Shown piece after piece: positions 1-9,859 of a stretch of 64,000 nt of DNA (position 1 is the stretch's first letter; the number at the start of each line of letters is the position of its first letter). Origin of the DNA: Pseudomonas sp. PDM16 (GTDB lineage Bacteria > Pseudomonadota > Gammaproteobacteria > Pseudomonadales > Pseudomonadaceae); NCBI RefSeq assembly GCF_014851865.1, contig NZ_JACVAM010000004.1, positions 186,001 to 250,000 of the forward strand, written 5' to 3'. The notes under the pieces were generated by a model, which worked only from the letters and a program-made list of their open reading frames with translations, was not told the origin of the DNA and searched no databases. Both the position numbers and the translations under genes were made by a program.

Positions 1-175
1 TGCGCAGGAAGGTCAGCACGTTGATCAGGCGATCGCGGGCGACCCACAGCACCGGCATGCCGGTACGGGTGCTCTGGACGGTGAAGGTCTCGGCACCGAA
101 ACGGGAGTTCAGCTCGACAACCACGTCCTGGTCGTCTGCCTTGTACGGTGGAACGGACAGAATGCTGTCAGTCAT
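1..175 (-). CDS. nuoC: NADH-quinone oxidoreductase subunit C/D, N-terminal fragment
   Basis: This is the first 58 codons of the complex I peripheral-arm subunit NuoC, which is fused to NuoD in Pseudomonas. The gene runs off the left edge, so the fusion cannot be seen here. The reading frame starts [20 protein letters not shown] and continues through GTGMPVLW-like residues that match remembered Pseudomonas NuoCD N-termini (written here as [12 protein letters not shown]). It lies 54 bases downstream of nuoB on the same strand, in the usual nuoA-nuoB-nuoCD order, so it should be part of one long nuo transcript. NuoC/D helps carry electrons toward quinone and forms part of the quinone site. Confidence 0.93.
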   Translation of the reverse strand, partial: MTDSILSVPPYKADDQDVVVELNSRFGAETFTVQSTRTGMPVLWVARDRLINVLTFLR

Positions 176-229
176 GTCTTTAGTCGCTATCGGCGGTATT
201 CGGCGTCAGTGAGCGGGCCTGGGGCCGGC

Positions 230-907
230 TCACACTTCGTCGGGGCTGCGCAGGTTGGTTACAGCGATGCGTTGTTCGCGGCGCTGTTCCTTCTGCGAAG
301 GCATTTCGGCACGGTAGATGCCTTGGTCGCCAACAACCCAGGATAGCGGGCGACGCTCCTGGCCGATGGATTCTTGCAGCAGCATCAGGCCTTGCAGGAA
401 TGCTTCGGGGCGGGGCGGGCAGCCGGGAATATAGACGTCCACCGGGAGGAATTTGTCGACACCCTGGACCACCGAGTAGATGTCGTACATGCCGCCGGAG
501 TTCGCACAGGAGCCCATGGAGATGACCCATTTAGGCTCCAGCATTTGCTCATAGAGACGCTGGATGACAGGCGCCATCTTGATGAAGCAAGTGCCAGCGA
601 TGACCATGAAATCGGCCTGGCGCGGGGATGCACGAATCACTTCCGCACCGAAGCGGGCAATGTCGTGAGGCGCGGTGAAGGCCGTGGTCATTTCCACGTA
701 GCAGCAGGACAGACCGAAGTTGTACGGCCACAGGGAGTTCTTGCGACCCCAGTTCACCGCACCGTTGAGAACATCTTCGAGCTTACCCATGAAGATGTTC
801 TTGTGGACCTCATCCTCTAGCAGTGGATCGGCTACGGTCTCCCGCTGGCCGATCGGATACTGCTCGTTGGGAGCATCCGGATCGATCCGAGTAAGTTTGT
901 ATTGCAT
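230..907 (-). CDS. nuoB: NADH-quinone oxidoreductase subunit B
   Basis: NuoB (225 aa) carries the last iron-sulfur cluster (N2) of complex I and hands electrons to quinone. The cluster ligands expected for the family are visible: the tandem Cys68-Cys69 (GLSCCYVE), Cys134 (GSCANSGG) and Cys163 (PGCPPRPE). I place the start at the ATG giving [10 protein letters not shown], 8 bases after a GAGG Shine-Dalgarno. An in-frame TTG six bases upstream is possible but less likely. The gene sits 10 bases after nuoA, so translation of the two is probably coupled. Length and sequence are typical for Pseudomonas. Confidence 0.98.
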   Translation of the reverse strand: MQYKLTRIDPDAPNEQYPIGQRETVADPLLEDEVHKNIFMGKLEDVLNGAVNWGRKNSLWPYNFGLSCCYVEMTTAFTAPHDIARFGAEVIRASPRQADFMVIAGTCFIKMAPVIQRLYEQMLEPKWVISMGSCANSGGMYDIYSVVQGVDKFLPVDVYIPGCPPRPEAFLQGLMLLQESIGQERRPLSWVVGDQGIYRAEMPSQKEQRREQRIAVTNLRSPDEV

Positions 908-917
908 CGCCAAAGCC

Positions 918-1331
918 TCATTGTTTTAGCTTCGCCTGCCGATTACGACGGCCTTCGGGCGCCCAGTCGAGCGCGCCTATACGCCAAAGATAGACAAGAC
1001 CAGCCAACAGAATTGCTATGAAAACTGTAGCCTCGATCAGGCCGGCCCAGCCGCTTTGGCGTACCGAGACTGCCCAAGCGAAGAGATAGAGGGCTTCAAC
1101 GTCGAAGATCACGAAGAGCATCGCGACCAGATAGAATTTTGCCGAAAAGCGTAGCCGGGCATTACCGACCGGCAACATGCCTGACTCGAAGGGGTCATTC
1201 TTGCTGCGGCCCCAGGCCTTGCTACCGAGCAGGCTGGACAGACCAAGCATGAAGGCGATCAGCCCGAAGACTCCGAGCAGGAATACAGCGAAGGCCCAGT
1301 TATGGGACATGGTCGATACCGCATCAGGCAT
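918..1331 (-). CDS. nuoA: NADH-quinone oxidoreductase subunit A
   Basis: NuoA (137 aa) is a small membrane subunit at the join between the peripheral and membrane arms of complex I. Three hydrophobic helices are visible, near residues 13-35, 68-88 and 100-116. The conserved loop is present ([20 protein letters not shown], then [14 protein letters not shown] with the acidic residues in the second helix). The start at MPDAVS is supported by an AAGGAG Shine-Dalgarno 7 bases upstream; a second Met at residue 8 is weaker. This is the first gene of the nuo operon, so the promoter lies in the gap upstream. Confidence 0.97.
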   Translation of the reverse strand: MPDAVSTMSHNWAFAVFLLGVFGLIAFMLGLSSLLGSKAWGRSKNDPFESGMLPVGNARLRFSAKFYLVAMLFVIFDVEALYLFAWAVSVRQSGWAGLIEATVFIAILLAGLVYLWRIGALDWAPEGRRNRQAKLKQ

Positions 1332-1656
1332 GCCGGAGCTCCTTGGGTAAAGGGGCGGCTTTTTAATAATGGTAGAGCAACCTGGTAGGGCTGCCCTGCT
1401 GAGTTATGACGGCAATTTTATGCGCGCAGGGCGCGTTAAGTAAATTTTTCCGAATAAAAAAGTGCACGCTGAGAAGCCGCAATTTTCCTCTTTATAGTCG
1501 CTATGCCCCGATTGGCGCGGCCTGCATGGATACTTGCTCCTTTGGTCTTATGTGGGCAGGTGGCGCCTTTATGCAAAAAATTGTCGGTAATTGTTTACAG
1601 TGAGTCGCATTCATTAGGTGAAAAAGTGCTCAGTCAGCGCTTGTGTGATTCGGAAA
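1332..1656. other. Intergenic region upstream of nuo operon
   Basis: This 325-base AT-richer gap separates nuoA from the decayed gene to its right. It should hold the nuo operon promoter reading toward nuoA. The only certain element is the AAGGAG ribosome-binding site next to the nuoA start. Short open frames here (for example from 1406) have no recognisable product, poor composition for this genome and no supporting ribosome-binding site, so I do not call genes. No clear operator or terminator was seen. Confidence 0.6.
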
Positions 1657-2236
1657 CTATTGGCGGCGATTCAGATAGTCGTGCGATGTGAGTCGGCTGT
1701 CCACGACGAAAATCAATGCGGCGCCGCGCAATGTGGTGATGGCTAGGTCTCGATCAGCGTCGGCCAGTACCGGGCAGCTGTAGCCGCGCCCGGCCACACC
1801 GTGGCGTCGCACGAAATCCTCTTCCATGTAATCGCGAGCGTGCAGCACGATGGCGCGCCGCTCGGCATTGGCATTGCTGTCGCTCAGCCCCAGCAGACGC
1901 ATGGATAATCCTTGGCCGGCTTTACTGACTATACACAGCGCTGGTGCGAAACACGCCCAGCGAGCTGGCGCGGCTGCCTTCGGCATAGGCGAAGGAGTCG
2001 ACGCAGTCTTGTTCGGGATTGGAGTCGCGCCGTGGGTTGCCCGGTAACTGCTCACCAAGCGCAGGCTGCCGCGCTCGAACAGAAGGAGGCGTGTGTCGTC
2101 GTAGTCGACCACGGCGAACTGCGGGTGCCGATCGTCCTACAACTGTTCGAGGATGTCTTGGCCGTAGCGACGGGGAGCAGGTACAGCAGATCGTCGGCGG
2201 CTGTGCCTGAGCGGCCGATTGTGACGCTTCAATCAA
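1657..2236 (-). pseudogene. Decayed murein L,D-transpeptidase-like gene
   Basis: Pieces of one protein appear in different frames on the minus strand. The frame around 2130-2010 gives HPQFAVVDYDDTRLLLFERG and then SYRATHG. The next frame, around 2020-1925, gives SNPEQD-like residues and GSRASSLGVFRTSAVYS. The first frame then resumes with LRLLGLSDSNANAERRAIVL-like residues (read here as MRLLGLSDSNANAERRAIVL) and HGVAGRGYSCPVL. The order and the His...GR-x-[YW]-x-CP block resemble YkuD-like murein L,D-transpeptidase catalytic-domain proteins. A TAG stop interrupts the frame just before HPQF. At least two frame changes plus this stop make it non-functional. In PAO1 two hypothetical genes occupy the aceA-nuoA interval (recalled). 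Enzyme family is inferred from the motif only. Confidence 0.72.
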
Positions 2237-2280
2237 TGGGATGCGGTCTTGGTATGCAGAGTGGCGGCTTATGGCAAGGC

Positions 2281-2321
2281 CGAAAACGACGAAGCCCCGG
2301 CATTACTGCCGGGGCTTCGTC
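2281..2321 (-). terminator. Rho-independent terminator of aceA
   Basis: A perfect 15-bp stem (GACGAAGCCCCGGCA at 2288-2302, its complement at 2307-2321) with a 4-base loop is followed on the minus strand by GTTTT. It lies 39 bases after the aceA stop codon, the right place for termination. Confidence 0.9.
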
Positions 2322-2359
2322 TGATAACACCTGCGGCCAGGCCGCAGAGCCGGTTCCTA

Positions 2360-3955
2360 TTAGTGGAACTGGTTCATGGTGTTGTCTTTACCGCCTGCTT
2401 TCAGGGCAGCTTCACCAGCGAAGTACTCTTTGTGAGCGTCGCCGATGTCGGAGCCGGACATGTTCTGGTGCTTAACGCAGGCGATACCCTGACGGATTTC
2501 CTGACGCTGAACGCCTTTCACGTAGGCCAGCATGCCTTGGTCTGCGAAGTAACCTTTGGCCAGGTTGTCGGTGGACAGCGCGGCGGTGTGGTAGGTCGGC
2601 AGGGTGATCAGGTGGTGGAAGATACCAGCCTGAGCGGAGGCGTCGCGCTGGAAGGTGCGAATCTTCTCGTCGGCAACTTGGGCCAGTTCGGTTTCGTCGT
2701 ACTCGGCGCTCATCAGTTTGGCGCGGTCGTAGGCGGAAACGTCTTTGCCTTCGGCAGCGAAAGCGTCGAACGCTTGCTGACGGAAGTTCAGGGTCCAGTT
2801 GAAGGACGGGCTGTTGTTGTAGACCAGCTTGGCGTTCGGGATAACCTTGCGGATCTCGTCAACCATGCCTTTGATCTGGCCAACGTGCGGCTTCTCGGTT
2901 TCGATCCACAGCATGTCGGCGCCGTTCTGCAGCGAGGTGATGCTGTCCAGTACGCAACGAGCTTCGCCGGTGCCAGCGCGGAACTGGAACAGGTTGGAGG
3001 CCAGACGCTTCGGACGCAGCAGTTTGCCACCACGGTTGATCACGACGTCGCCGTTGCCCAGGTCGGCAGCGGAGATTTCTTCGCAATCCAGGAAGGAGTT
3101 GTACTGGTCGCCCAGGTCGCCCGGCTCGTTGGTAACAGCGATCTGCTTGGTCAGGCCAGCACCCAGGGAGTCGGTACGAGCAACGATCACGCCGTTGTCG
3201 ATGCCCAGTTCCAGGAAGGCGTAGCGAACGGCGTTGATCTTGGCCAGGAAGTCAACGTGCGGAACGGTCACTTTACCGTCTTGGTGGCCACACTGCTTCT
3301 CGTCGGAAACCTGGTTCTCGATCTGGATGCAGCAAGCACCGGCTTCGATCATTTTCTTGGCCAGCAGGTAGGTAGCTTCGGCGTTACCGAAACCAGCGTC
3401 GATGTCGGCGATGATCGGGACAACGTGAGTTTCGTGGTTGTCGATCTGAGCCTGGATTTCAGCAGCTTTGGCGTTGTCGCCAGCAGCGCGAGCGGAGTCC
3501 AGGGCGGTGAACAGCAGGTCCAGCTCACGGGCGTCAGCCTGGCGCAGGAAGGTGTACAGCTCTTCGATCAGGCCGGAAACCGAGGTTTTCTCGTGCATGG
3601 ACTGGTCCGGCAGCGGGCCGAAGTCCGAACGCAGAGCAGCAACCATCCAGCCAGACAGGTAGAGATAGCGCTTGTTGGTGGTCTTCAGGTGCTTCTTGAT
3701 CGAGATCAGCTTCTGCTGACCGATGAAGCCGTGCCAGCAGCCCAGGGACTGGGTGTATACGGACGAGTCGGCGTCGTACTCGGCCATGTCTTTGCGCATG
3801 ATGTCAGCGGTGAACTGAGCGATTTCCAGACCGGTTTTGAAGCGGTTCTGGGCGCGCATACGAGCAACGTATTCCGGGTTGATCGCGCTCCAGCTGCTGC
3901 CTGCGGCTTCTTTCAGGGCGGCAACGGCTTTGATGTCGTTTTGATAAGCTGACAT
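2360..3955 (-). CDS. aceA: Isocitrate lyase
   Basis: Isocitrate lyase (531 aa) splits isocitrate into glyoxylate and succinate, the first step of the glyoxylate shunt. The catalytic loop signature is K-Q-C-G-H with Cys222, and the metal/substrate region PIIADIDAGFGNAE lies at residues 180-193. The 531-residue length and the KQCGH form are typical of the longer Pseudomonas type, unlike the ~434-residue E. coli enzyme. The chosen ATG (MSAYQNDIK) matches that length; the frame stays open upstream but has no family sequence there. The gene is monocistronic with its own terminator. It competes with icd, located 8.5 kb away, for isocitrate. A candidate operator lies about 440 bases upstream. Confidence 0.98.
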   Translation of the reverse strand: MSAYQNDIKAVAALKEAAGSSWSAINPEYVARMRAQNRFKTGLEIAQFTADIMRKDMAEYDADSSVYTQSLGCWHGFIGQQKLISIKKHLKTTNKRYLYLSGWMVAALRSDFGPLPDQSMHEKTSVSGLIEELYTFLRQADARELDLLFTALDSARAAGDNAKAAEIQAQIDNHETHVVPIIADIDAGFGNAEATYLLAKKMIEAGACCIQIENQVSDEKQCGHQDGKVTVPHVDFLAKINAVRYAFLELGIDNGVIVARTDSLGAGLTKQIAVTNEPGDLGDQYNSFLDCEEISAADLGNGDVVINRGGKLLRPKRLASNLFQFRAGTGEARCVLDSITSLQNGADMLWIETEKPHVGQIKGMVDEIRKVIPNAKLVYNNSPSFNWTLNFRQQAFDAFAAEGKDVSAYDRAKLMSAEYDETELAQVADEKIRTFQRDASAQAGIFHHLITLPTYHTAALSTDNLAKGYFADQGMLAYVKGVQRQEIRQGIACVKHQNMSGSDIGDAHKEYFAGEAALKAGGKDNTMNQFH

Positions 3956-4431
3956 GGTCAATCCTTCAAAGTATGAGTTTGGTTGAGCACCGACTTCCCA
4001 CCCAAAACCAACGTGCAAACAAAGCTTGCAGTGTTGCGGGCGACACAGGACGTACTTCGAGATATTGACGGGGACGAGAGTGTTGCGGAGAGGAGGAGAG
4101 GACGAAACGAGACAGTTCGAGGGAACAGATTCGCGGCTTGCCGGCTCGTGGAAACCGTTGGGCGATGCGGCTCTGGTCAAACGATCTGGCTAATAACGCT
4201 AAGGCTTCCCCGTCCCTCAGGACAACTTACGTTCCAGTCGCAACCTCGTTGAAACGCCTTGTGGGCTGTTAGAACACGGATCGACCCGAATGGTGTTACG
4301 GGATCAATCTGGAGGCCCTGAATCAGGACCTCTGGCTAGCGGGAGCGGCGCCATCATGCGCTTTCAAACGCGCGTTCGTCAACGATTTTGTAGTGCTTTT
4401 TTTATGAGACTACATGGTCAGGCGATAGACC
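3956..4431. other. aceA upstream region
   Basis: This 476-base gap between aceA and the secretin-domain gene should contain the aceA promoter and a long leader. I see no supported gene in it. At 4389-4414 half-sites TGTAGT and ACTACA are separated by 14 bases. The same half-sites form the compact palindromes upstream of icd, so this may be a regulator site for aceA. Confidence 0.5.
4389..4414. promoter_or_regulatory. Candidate RccR-like operator (long spacer) upstream of aceA
   Basis: TGTAGT (4389-4394) and ACTACA (4409-4414) are perfect inverted half-sites with a 14-base, T-rich spacer. From memory, the KDPG-responsive RpiR-type regulator RccR of Pseudomonas binds TGTAGT...ACTACA palindromes at central-carbon genes, including glyoxylate-shunt genes. 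The distance to the aceA start (434 bases) is large, and a 6-bp inverted repeat can occur by chance, so this is tentative. Confidence 0.4.
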
Positions 4432-5241
4432 TTAGTCGAGTGCCTCGACACGAATGCGCATGCTCATATCGTTGGCGCCGCGTGTGGACTGCTGGCGCAG
4501 AAAGCCCGAATCGTCATTGCGAGTCTCGCCGCTGATGCCGCCCAGCGGAAGCCATTCACCAAGTCGGCCACTGACTCGTGTATCGGTGCTCTGGGTGTCT
4601 ATTACGCCTGGCTGATACTGGTTCACCCGGTCGTTATTGCTGCTGATGCTGACGTGGACCATGTCTCCGGTGATGCTGGCGGTGACATAGAAGCCCTGGG
4701 TGACATTGCGGTACTGGGTGTTCTGGTAGACCTGGCCGTAGGGGCCGACGCTGGTGTTGGTTAGTGGCACGCTCTGGCCGACCTGGATCAGCGCCGGATA
4801 GCCCTCTGTAGCCTGAATCTGCTGGGTGCCGCCGCTGCGGCTGTTGGTGGAGCGGCGGATAACGCGTACTTGGTCGCGGCCATGCACTTCACCGCGCCCC
4901 GCAATTACCTCGGTGTTTCCGGCGCTGGCGCTGCCATCGACCCGGTAGCCGTCGCGGTCCTGAAAGCTGCTCTCGTTGGTGTCAACGCTGATCAGTAGCC
5001 GCCGCGGTGCGGTGTCCAGTTGCTGCAGCAGATCGCGCACTTCCTGGATCTTCTCCGGGGACGCGTTGATCACCAGTTGGTTGCCGTAGGGACTGACCTT
5101 GCCCTGGCCGTCCAGTGCCGATTGCACCACCGGAAGCACATCTTCGGCGGTGCGGTAGTTGAGCTGGATCAGCTCGGTGGCGGCCTGCAGCGGCAGGCTG
5201 AAGCCGAACAACAGGGCGAGCAGGCAGGCACGCAGGTTCAT
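4432..5241 (-). CDS. Secretin-domain exported protein of unknown function
   Basis: This 269-aa protein has a clear signal peptide (MNLRACLLALLFGFSLPLQA). Next comes a short secretin N-domain: residues 23-75 read LIQLNYRTAEDVLPVVQ ... GNQLVINASPEKIQEVRDLL, the NolW/N0-like fold found in type II/III secretins. The C-terminal half contains short secretin-core-like motifs (GQSVPLTNTSVG, EWLPLGGISGETR) but is too short for a full secretin. Its role is unknown; a periplasmic or outer-membrane accessory is possible. The start overlaps the stop of the upstream gene by four bases (ATGA), so both are probably translated together. It ends a run of four minus-strand genes. Confidence 0.8.
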   Translation of the reverse strand: MNLRACLLALLFGFSLPLQAATELIQLNYRTAEDVLPVVQSALDGQGKVSPYGNQLVINASPEKIQEVRDLLQQLDTAPRRLLISVDTNESSFQDRDGYRVDGSASAGNTEVIAGRGEVHGRDQVRVIRRSTNSRSGGTQQIQATEGYPALIQVGQSVPLTNTSVGPYGQVYQNTQYRNVTQGFYVTASITGDMVHVSISSNNDRVNQYQPGVIDTQSTDTRVSGRLGEWLPLGGISGETRNDDSGFLRQQSTRGANDMSMRIRVEALD

Positions 5242-5870
5242 AGCAGGATGCTCCGCAGATCGGGGTCGGAAATACTGATGTCCCAGGCCTGATCGAACTG
5301 TGCCTGGCGCTGGCGTACGCGGCCGGGGTCGTTGTACAGCGCATAGCCGGCGTACTGCTCCGGCGCCTCGCGCAGCAGCAGGCCGCGATCGTCGGCCAGC
5401 AGGTAGGCGCTTTCGTCGCTGGGGTGGTCGGGATTGATCCTGCGGATATGCAGGTTGCTGGTGATGCGTCGTGCCAGGTTGAGCAAGCGATGGCCCTGGC
5501 GCACCGGCTTGCCGACATCGCGCACGAGGATGCGCAAGCGATTCTTCGGGCTGGCCAACAGGAAGCGCGTACAGGCCTCCTGCACGCTGCTGTGGCTGTA
5601 GAGCCAGGCTTCCAGGTCCGGGCTGTATAGGCTCAGGCTCTGGCGTGCCTGCAGCAGCAGGGCCAGGGCGTGAGCCTGGGCTTGTTCCGGGCGGGTGAAG
5701 CGTTCGAGGTGCGGGTGCTGGCCGAGCAGGAAGGGTGCCGGCTCGCGTGCCTCCGTGGTCAGCGCCGGAAACGTGTCCGGGTTGCGCACGGAAAAACGCC
5801 CCGGCGACTGGAAATCGATGGCCGGAAGCTCTGGCTCGTTTTCGTCGATCGGGGCGTTTTCTTCGCTCAT
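5238..5870 (-). CDS. Conserved protein of unknown function, PLD-like (DUF7931 type)
   Basis: A soluble 210-aa protein with no signal peptide or membrane segment. The first ~60 residues are acidic and proline-rich. The rest (residues ~65-205) looks like one domain, with QARQSLSLYSPDLEAWLY, RLRILVRDVGKPVRQGHRLL and AYLLADDRGLLLRE. This strand pattern reminds me of a phospholipase-D-like fold, but the HKD catalytic motif is absent. I believe the family is now called DUF7931; some databases mislabel it as an HPA2 acetyltransferase, probably because of the adjacent GNAT gene. It sits 9 bases after that gene and overlaps the following secretin-domain gene. Confidence 0.72.
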   Translation of the reverse strand: MSEENAPIDENEPELPAIDFQSPGRFSVRNPDTFPALTTEAREPAPFLLGQHPHLERFTRPEQAQAHALALLLQARQSLSLYSPDLEAWLYSHSSVQEACTRFLLASPKNRLRILVRDVGKPVRQGHRLLNLARRITSNLHIRRINPDHPSDESAYLLADDRGLLLREAPEQYAGYALYNDPGRVRQRQAQFDQAWDISISDPDLRSILL

Positions 5871-5879
5871 GCTTGGATC

Positions 5880-6305
5880 CTAGTCGCTATGGCGCACCAT
5901 CATTACGTGAGGGATGCCTGCTTCGAGGTACTCGTCGCCCTCGATGCAGAAGCCCAGGCGCTCATAGAAGGAGGCGGCGTGGACCTGGGCGCTGAGTCTC
6001 TGTTCGCGCTGGCCTCGCTCTTCGGCGGCCTCGATGGCGGCGCGCATCAGTGCGTCGCCCACCTTCAGGCCGCGCCAGTCCTTGAGTACCGAAACGCGAC
6101 CGATCTGGCCGTCCGCCAGCAGGCGAGCGGTGCCGATCGGGTAGTCGCCCTCGCAGGCGAGGAAGTGCACGGCCTCGATGTCTTCGTCATCCCATTCGAG
6201 TTCGGCTGGCACCGCCTGTTCCGCGATGAACACTGCCTCGCGGATGCGCCGCAGGTCGGCGTTGTCCTTCTGCCAGTGGGCGAGGCGGACGTGGATATCA
6301 CTCAT
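5880..6305 (-). CDS. GNAT family N-acetyltransferase
   Basis: A 141-aa acetyltransferase of the GNAT fold, in the ElaA/YjcF-like group of small enzymes. The acetyl-CoA binding motif A is visible as VSVLKDWRGLKVGDALMRAA (Q/R-x-x-G-x-G/A form, residues ~69-88), and the C-terminal SFYERLGF motif B is present. The substrate is unknown. The start codon lies inside the end of roxA (8-base overlap, ATGAGTGA), which decides the start and implies coupled translation with the ribosomal-protein hydroxylase. A role in protein or metabolite acetylation is only a guess. Confidence 0.88.
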   Translation of the reverse strand: MSDIHVRLAHWQKDNADLRRIREAVFIAEQAVPAELEWDDEDIEAVHFLACEGDYPIGTARLLADGQIGRVSVLKDWRGLKVGDALMRAAIEAAEERGQREQRLSAQVHAASFYERLGFCIEGDEYLEAGIPHVMMVRHSD

Positions 6306-7464
6306 CAGCAAACTCCAAACTTCCCTGCTGGACCAGTTCACGCACCAGTGTACGCCCGTCATCGTCGGCCAACCAAGGCGCCAGGTTGTCGCTGTGCAGG
6401 GCGTCAGCGGCGCATACCAGGCGCAGCAGCTCCTTGAGGTGAGCCGGCAGCAGGCGGCTCTGCCCGCTGGCGAACAGCACAAGGCCGACGTCCACTTCGC
6501 TCCACGCCAGGCGTGCGCTGGGATTGCGCACCAGTACCGCACCGTCTCCCAGGGCGGCGAGGAAATCTTCCTCCTCGATCTCCGGCCCGGTGACCAATTC
6601 GGGGTAACGTGGCTCTGTCATGAACTGGCCGAACCAGGTCAGCAGCAGGCGCTGGTCACTCATGTGCTCGGTCAGCAGCGCCTTGAGGCGGTCGAGGGCG
6701 TCCTGCTGGATCTGGTGCGGGTCACTGATCGGGGCCATGCCTGCATCGCTGTAGCGATCTTCGTCCGGTAGGAACTGGGCGAGGAAGTCGGTGAAGTGGG
6801 TCAGTACCTCGGCGGCGCTGGGGGCGCGGAAACCAACCGAATAGGTCATGCAGTCGTTTTCGGCGATGCCGTAGTGGGCCAGGCGCGGCGGCAGATAGAG
6901 CATGTCGCCTGGCTCCAGTACCCACTCGTCGGTCTGCTCGAAGTCGGCCAGGATGCGCAGATCAGCGTGCTGCAGCAGAGGGCTGTCGGCGTCGCACATC
7001 TGGCCGATCTTCCAGCGGCGCTGGCCTTCGGCCTGCAGCAGGAATACGTCGTAGTTGTCGAAGTGCGGGCCGACGCTGCCGCCGGGTGCGGCGAAGCTGA
7101 TCATCAGGTCGTCGATACGCCAGCTGGGTAGGAAACCGAAGTCCTTGAGCACTTCGGCCACTTCCGGCACGAACTGGTCGACGGCCTGCACCAGCAGGGT
7201 CCAGTCGCGCTCTGGAAGCTGGCTGAAGGCGTCTTCGGCGAACGGGCCGCGACGCAGCTCCCACGGGTGCGCGCCGTGCTCCAGGACCAGGCGCGATTCG
7301 ACCTCCTCTTCGAGGGCCAGGCCGGCCAGCTCGTCGCCGGTGATCGGGCTTTCGAAGCCGGGGATGGCCTGACGGACCAGCAGGGGCTTCTGTTGCCAGT
7401 AGTCGCGCAGGAACTCGCGAGGAGTGAGGCCGCCCAGCAGCTGCAGAGGAGTATCAGGATTCAT
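6298..7464 (-). CDS. roxA: Ribosomal protein uL16 arginine hydroxylase (cupin/JmjC)
   Basis: This 388-aa Fe(II)/2-oxoglutarate oxygenase belongs to the RoxA (YcfD) family, which hydroxylates an arginine of ribosomal protein L16. The iron-binding triad is clear: His134 and Asp136 in VGPHFDNYDV and His197 in LPPRLAHYGI, within a JmjC/cupin barrel (residues ~95-215). The C-terminal dimerisation and winged-helix part follows, ending at a normal length. It begins about 80 bases downstream of purB, after purB's terminator, and heads a four-gene minus-strand run with tight overlaps (GNAT, DUF7931-like, secretin-domain protein). Confidence 0.93.
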   Translation of the reverse strand: MNPDTPLQLLGGLTPREFLRDYWQQKPLLVRQAIPGFESPITGDELAGLALEEEVESRLVLEHGAHPWELRRGPFAEDAFSQLPERDWTLLVQAVDQFVPEVAEVLKDFGFLPSWRIDDLMISFAAPGGSVGPHFDNYDVFLLQAEGQRRWKIGQMCDADSPLLQHADLRILADFEQTDEWVLEPGDMLYLPPRLAHYGIAENDCMTYSVGFRAPSAAEVLTHFTDFLAQFLPDEDRYSDAGMAPISDPHQIQQDALDRLKALLTEHMSDQRLLLTWFGQFMTEPRYPELVTGPEIEEEDFLAALGDGAVLVRNPSARLAWSEVDVGLVLFASGQSRLLPAHLKELLRLVCAADALHSDNLAPWLADDDGRTLVRELVQQGSLEFADE

Positions 7465-7496
7465 GGCTAAGCCCTTGAAAGAGATGAAATGGCTAA

Positions 7497-7527
7497 AACA
7501 AAAACGCCCGGCTCAGCCGGGCGTTGA
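7497..7527 (-). terminator. Terminator of purB
   Basis: Stem AACGCCCGGC / GCCGGGCGTT (7503-7525) with a 3-base loop, followed on the minus strand by TTTTGTTTT. It lies 18 bases after the purB stop. Confidence 0.9.
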
Positions 7528-7542
7528 GGAGGCTGGTGGCGC

Positions 7543-8955
<1,413 letters not shown>

Positions 8956-8988
8956 TCATACACGAAATCGCCCCGGCCGCCCGCTCGG

Positions 8989-9858
8989 CTAGCGCGCGCT
9001 TGGTCGGCGGGCGATGGCCAGCAGGCTGGAGGTGAAGATCAGCGCAGCTCCTATAAGCGAGGCGAGGTCGGGCATTTCACCCCAACGCAGCCAGGCGACA
9101 ATGCCCGCGAAGACGATGGCCAGGTAGGCGAAGGGGCCGATGAGGCCAGGTGGTGCCAGCCCATAGGCCTTGGACATGACGATCTGGCTGACGGTGGCGA
9201 GCAGGCCGATAACCAGTAGCAGGCCTAGCTGGTGCTGGTCCAGTGGCTGCCAGGCCCAGCTCAGCGGCACGGCGGAGAACAGTGCGCTGAACAGCGAGAA
9301 GTAGAAGACGATGCGGAACGCCGGCTCGGTGTCGCTCATCTCGCGGATGGAGACGAAGGCGAAGGCGGCCAGAATGCTGGCGGCCAGGCCGACAAGGGCC
9401 AGGACATCGAATAGAGCCTCGCTGGGCTTGGCCACTAGAAGCACGCCAATCAGGCCGATGGCGCTGGTGATCAGCATGCGCTTGGTCAATGGTTCCTTGA
9501 GCAGCCACCAGGCCAGCACTGGGGTGAATACCGGCGCCGAGTAGGTGAAGAGCATGGCGTCGGCCAGTGGTAGATGGGCGATGGCGTAGAAGAAGCAGTA
9601 CATGGCCAGCAGGCCATAGATGGTGCGCCACAGATGGGCCTTCAGACGGCCTGTTTTGAGCGGGCGCGGGCCCTTCACTAGCAGCAAAGGTAGGAAGAAC
9701 AGCACGCCGACCAGGCTGCGGAAGAACACCACTGTCTCGTTGTTGACGCCGCCGGAGACCTCGCGGATGCCCACGCCCATCAGCGAGAAGAGCAGGGCGG
9801 AGAGTGCCAGAAGCAGGGCGCCCTGTACCGGTTTCACGCTGCGGCTGGGAATGTTCAC
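8989..9858 (-). CDS. DMT-superfamily (EamA) permease
   Basis: A 289-aa inner-membrane protein with about ten hydrophobic segments and two EamA repeats (residues ~10-140 and ~150-285), typical of drug/metabolite exporters. The substrate is unknown. The start is a GTG (VNIPSRSVKPVQGALL) one base after the hflD stop; no better ATG exists at the right length. Repeat hallmarks such as the Glu-Pro at the end of helix 4 (WWLLKEPLT) are present. It is probably the last gene of the mnmA-hflD transcript. Confidence 0.9.
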   Translation of the reverse strand: MNIPSRSVKPVQGALLLALSALLFSLMGVGIREVSGGVNNETVVFFRSLVGVLFFLPLLLVKGPRPLKTGRLKAHLWRTIYGLLAMYCFFYAIAHLPLADAMLFTYSAPVFTPVLAWWLLKEPLTKRMLITSAIGLIGVLLVAKPSEALFDVLALVGLAASILAAFAFVSIREMSDTEPAFRIVFYFSLFSALFSAVPLSWAWQPLDQHQLGLLLVIGLLATVSQIVMSKAYGLAPPGLIGPFAYLAIVFAGIVAWLRWGEMPDLASLIGAALIFTSSLLAIARRPSAR

Positions 9859-9859
9859 G

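Noticed and set aside
1406..1691. Short + strand open frames upstream of nuoA
   Set aside because: No ribosome-binding site, no similarity, and they lie in the AT-rich promoter gap.
2249..3952. 567-codon open frame on the + strand
   Set aside because: It lies antisense to aceA and its translation is low in family content, with Val/Gly/Gln-rich runs typical of mirror frames in GC-rich genes.
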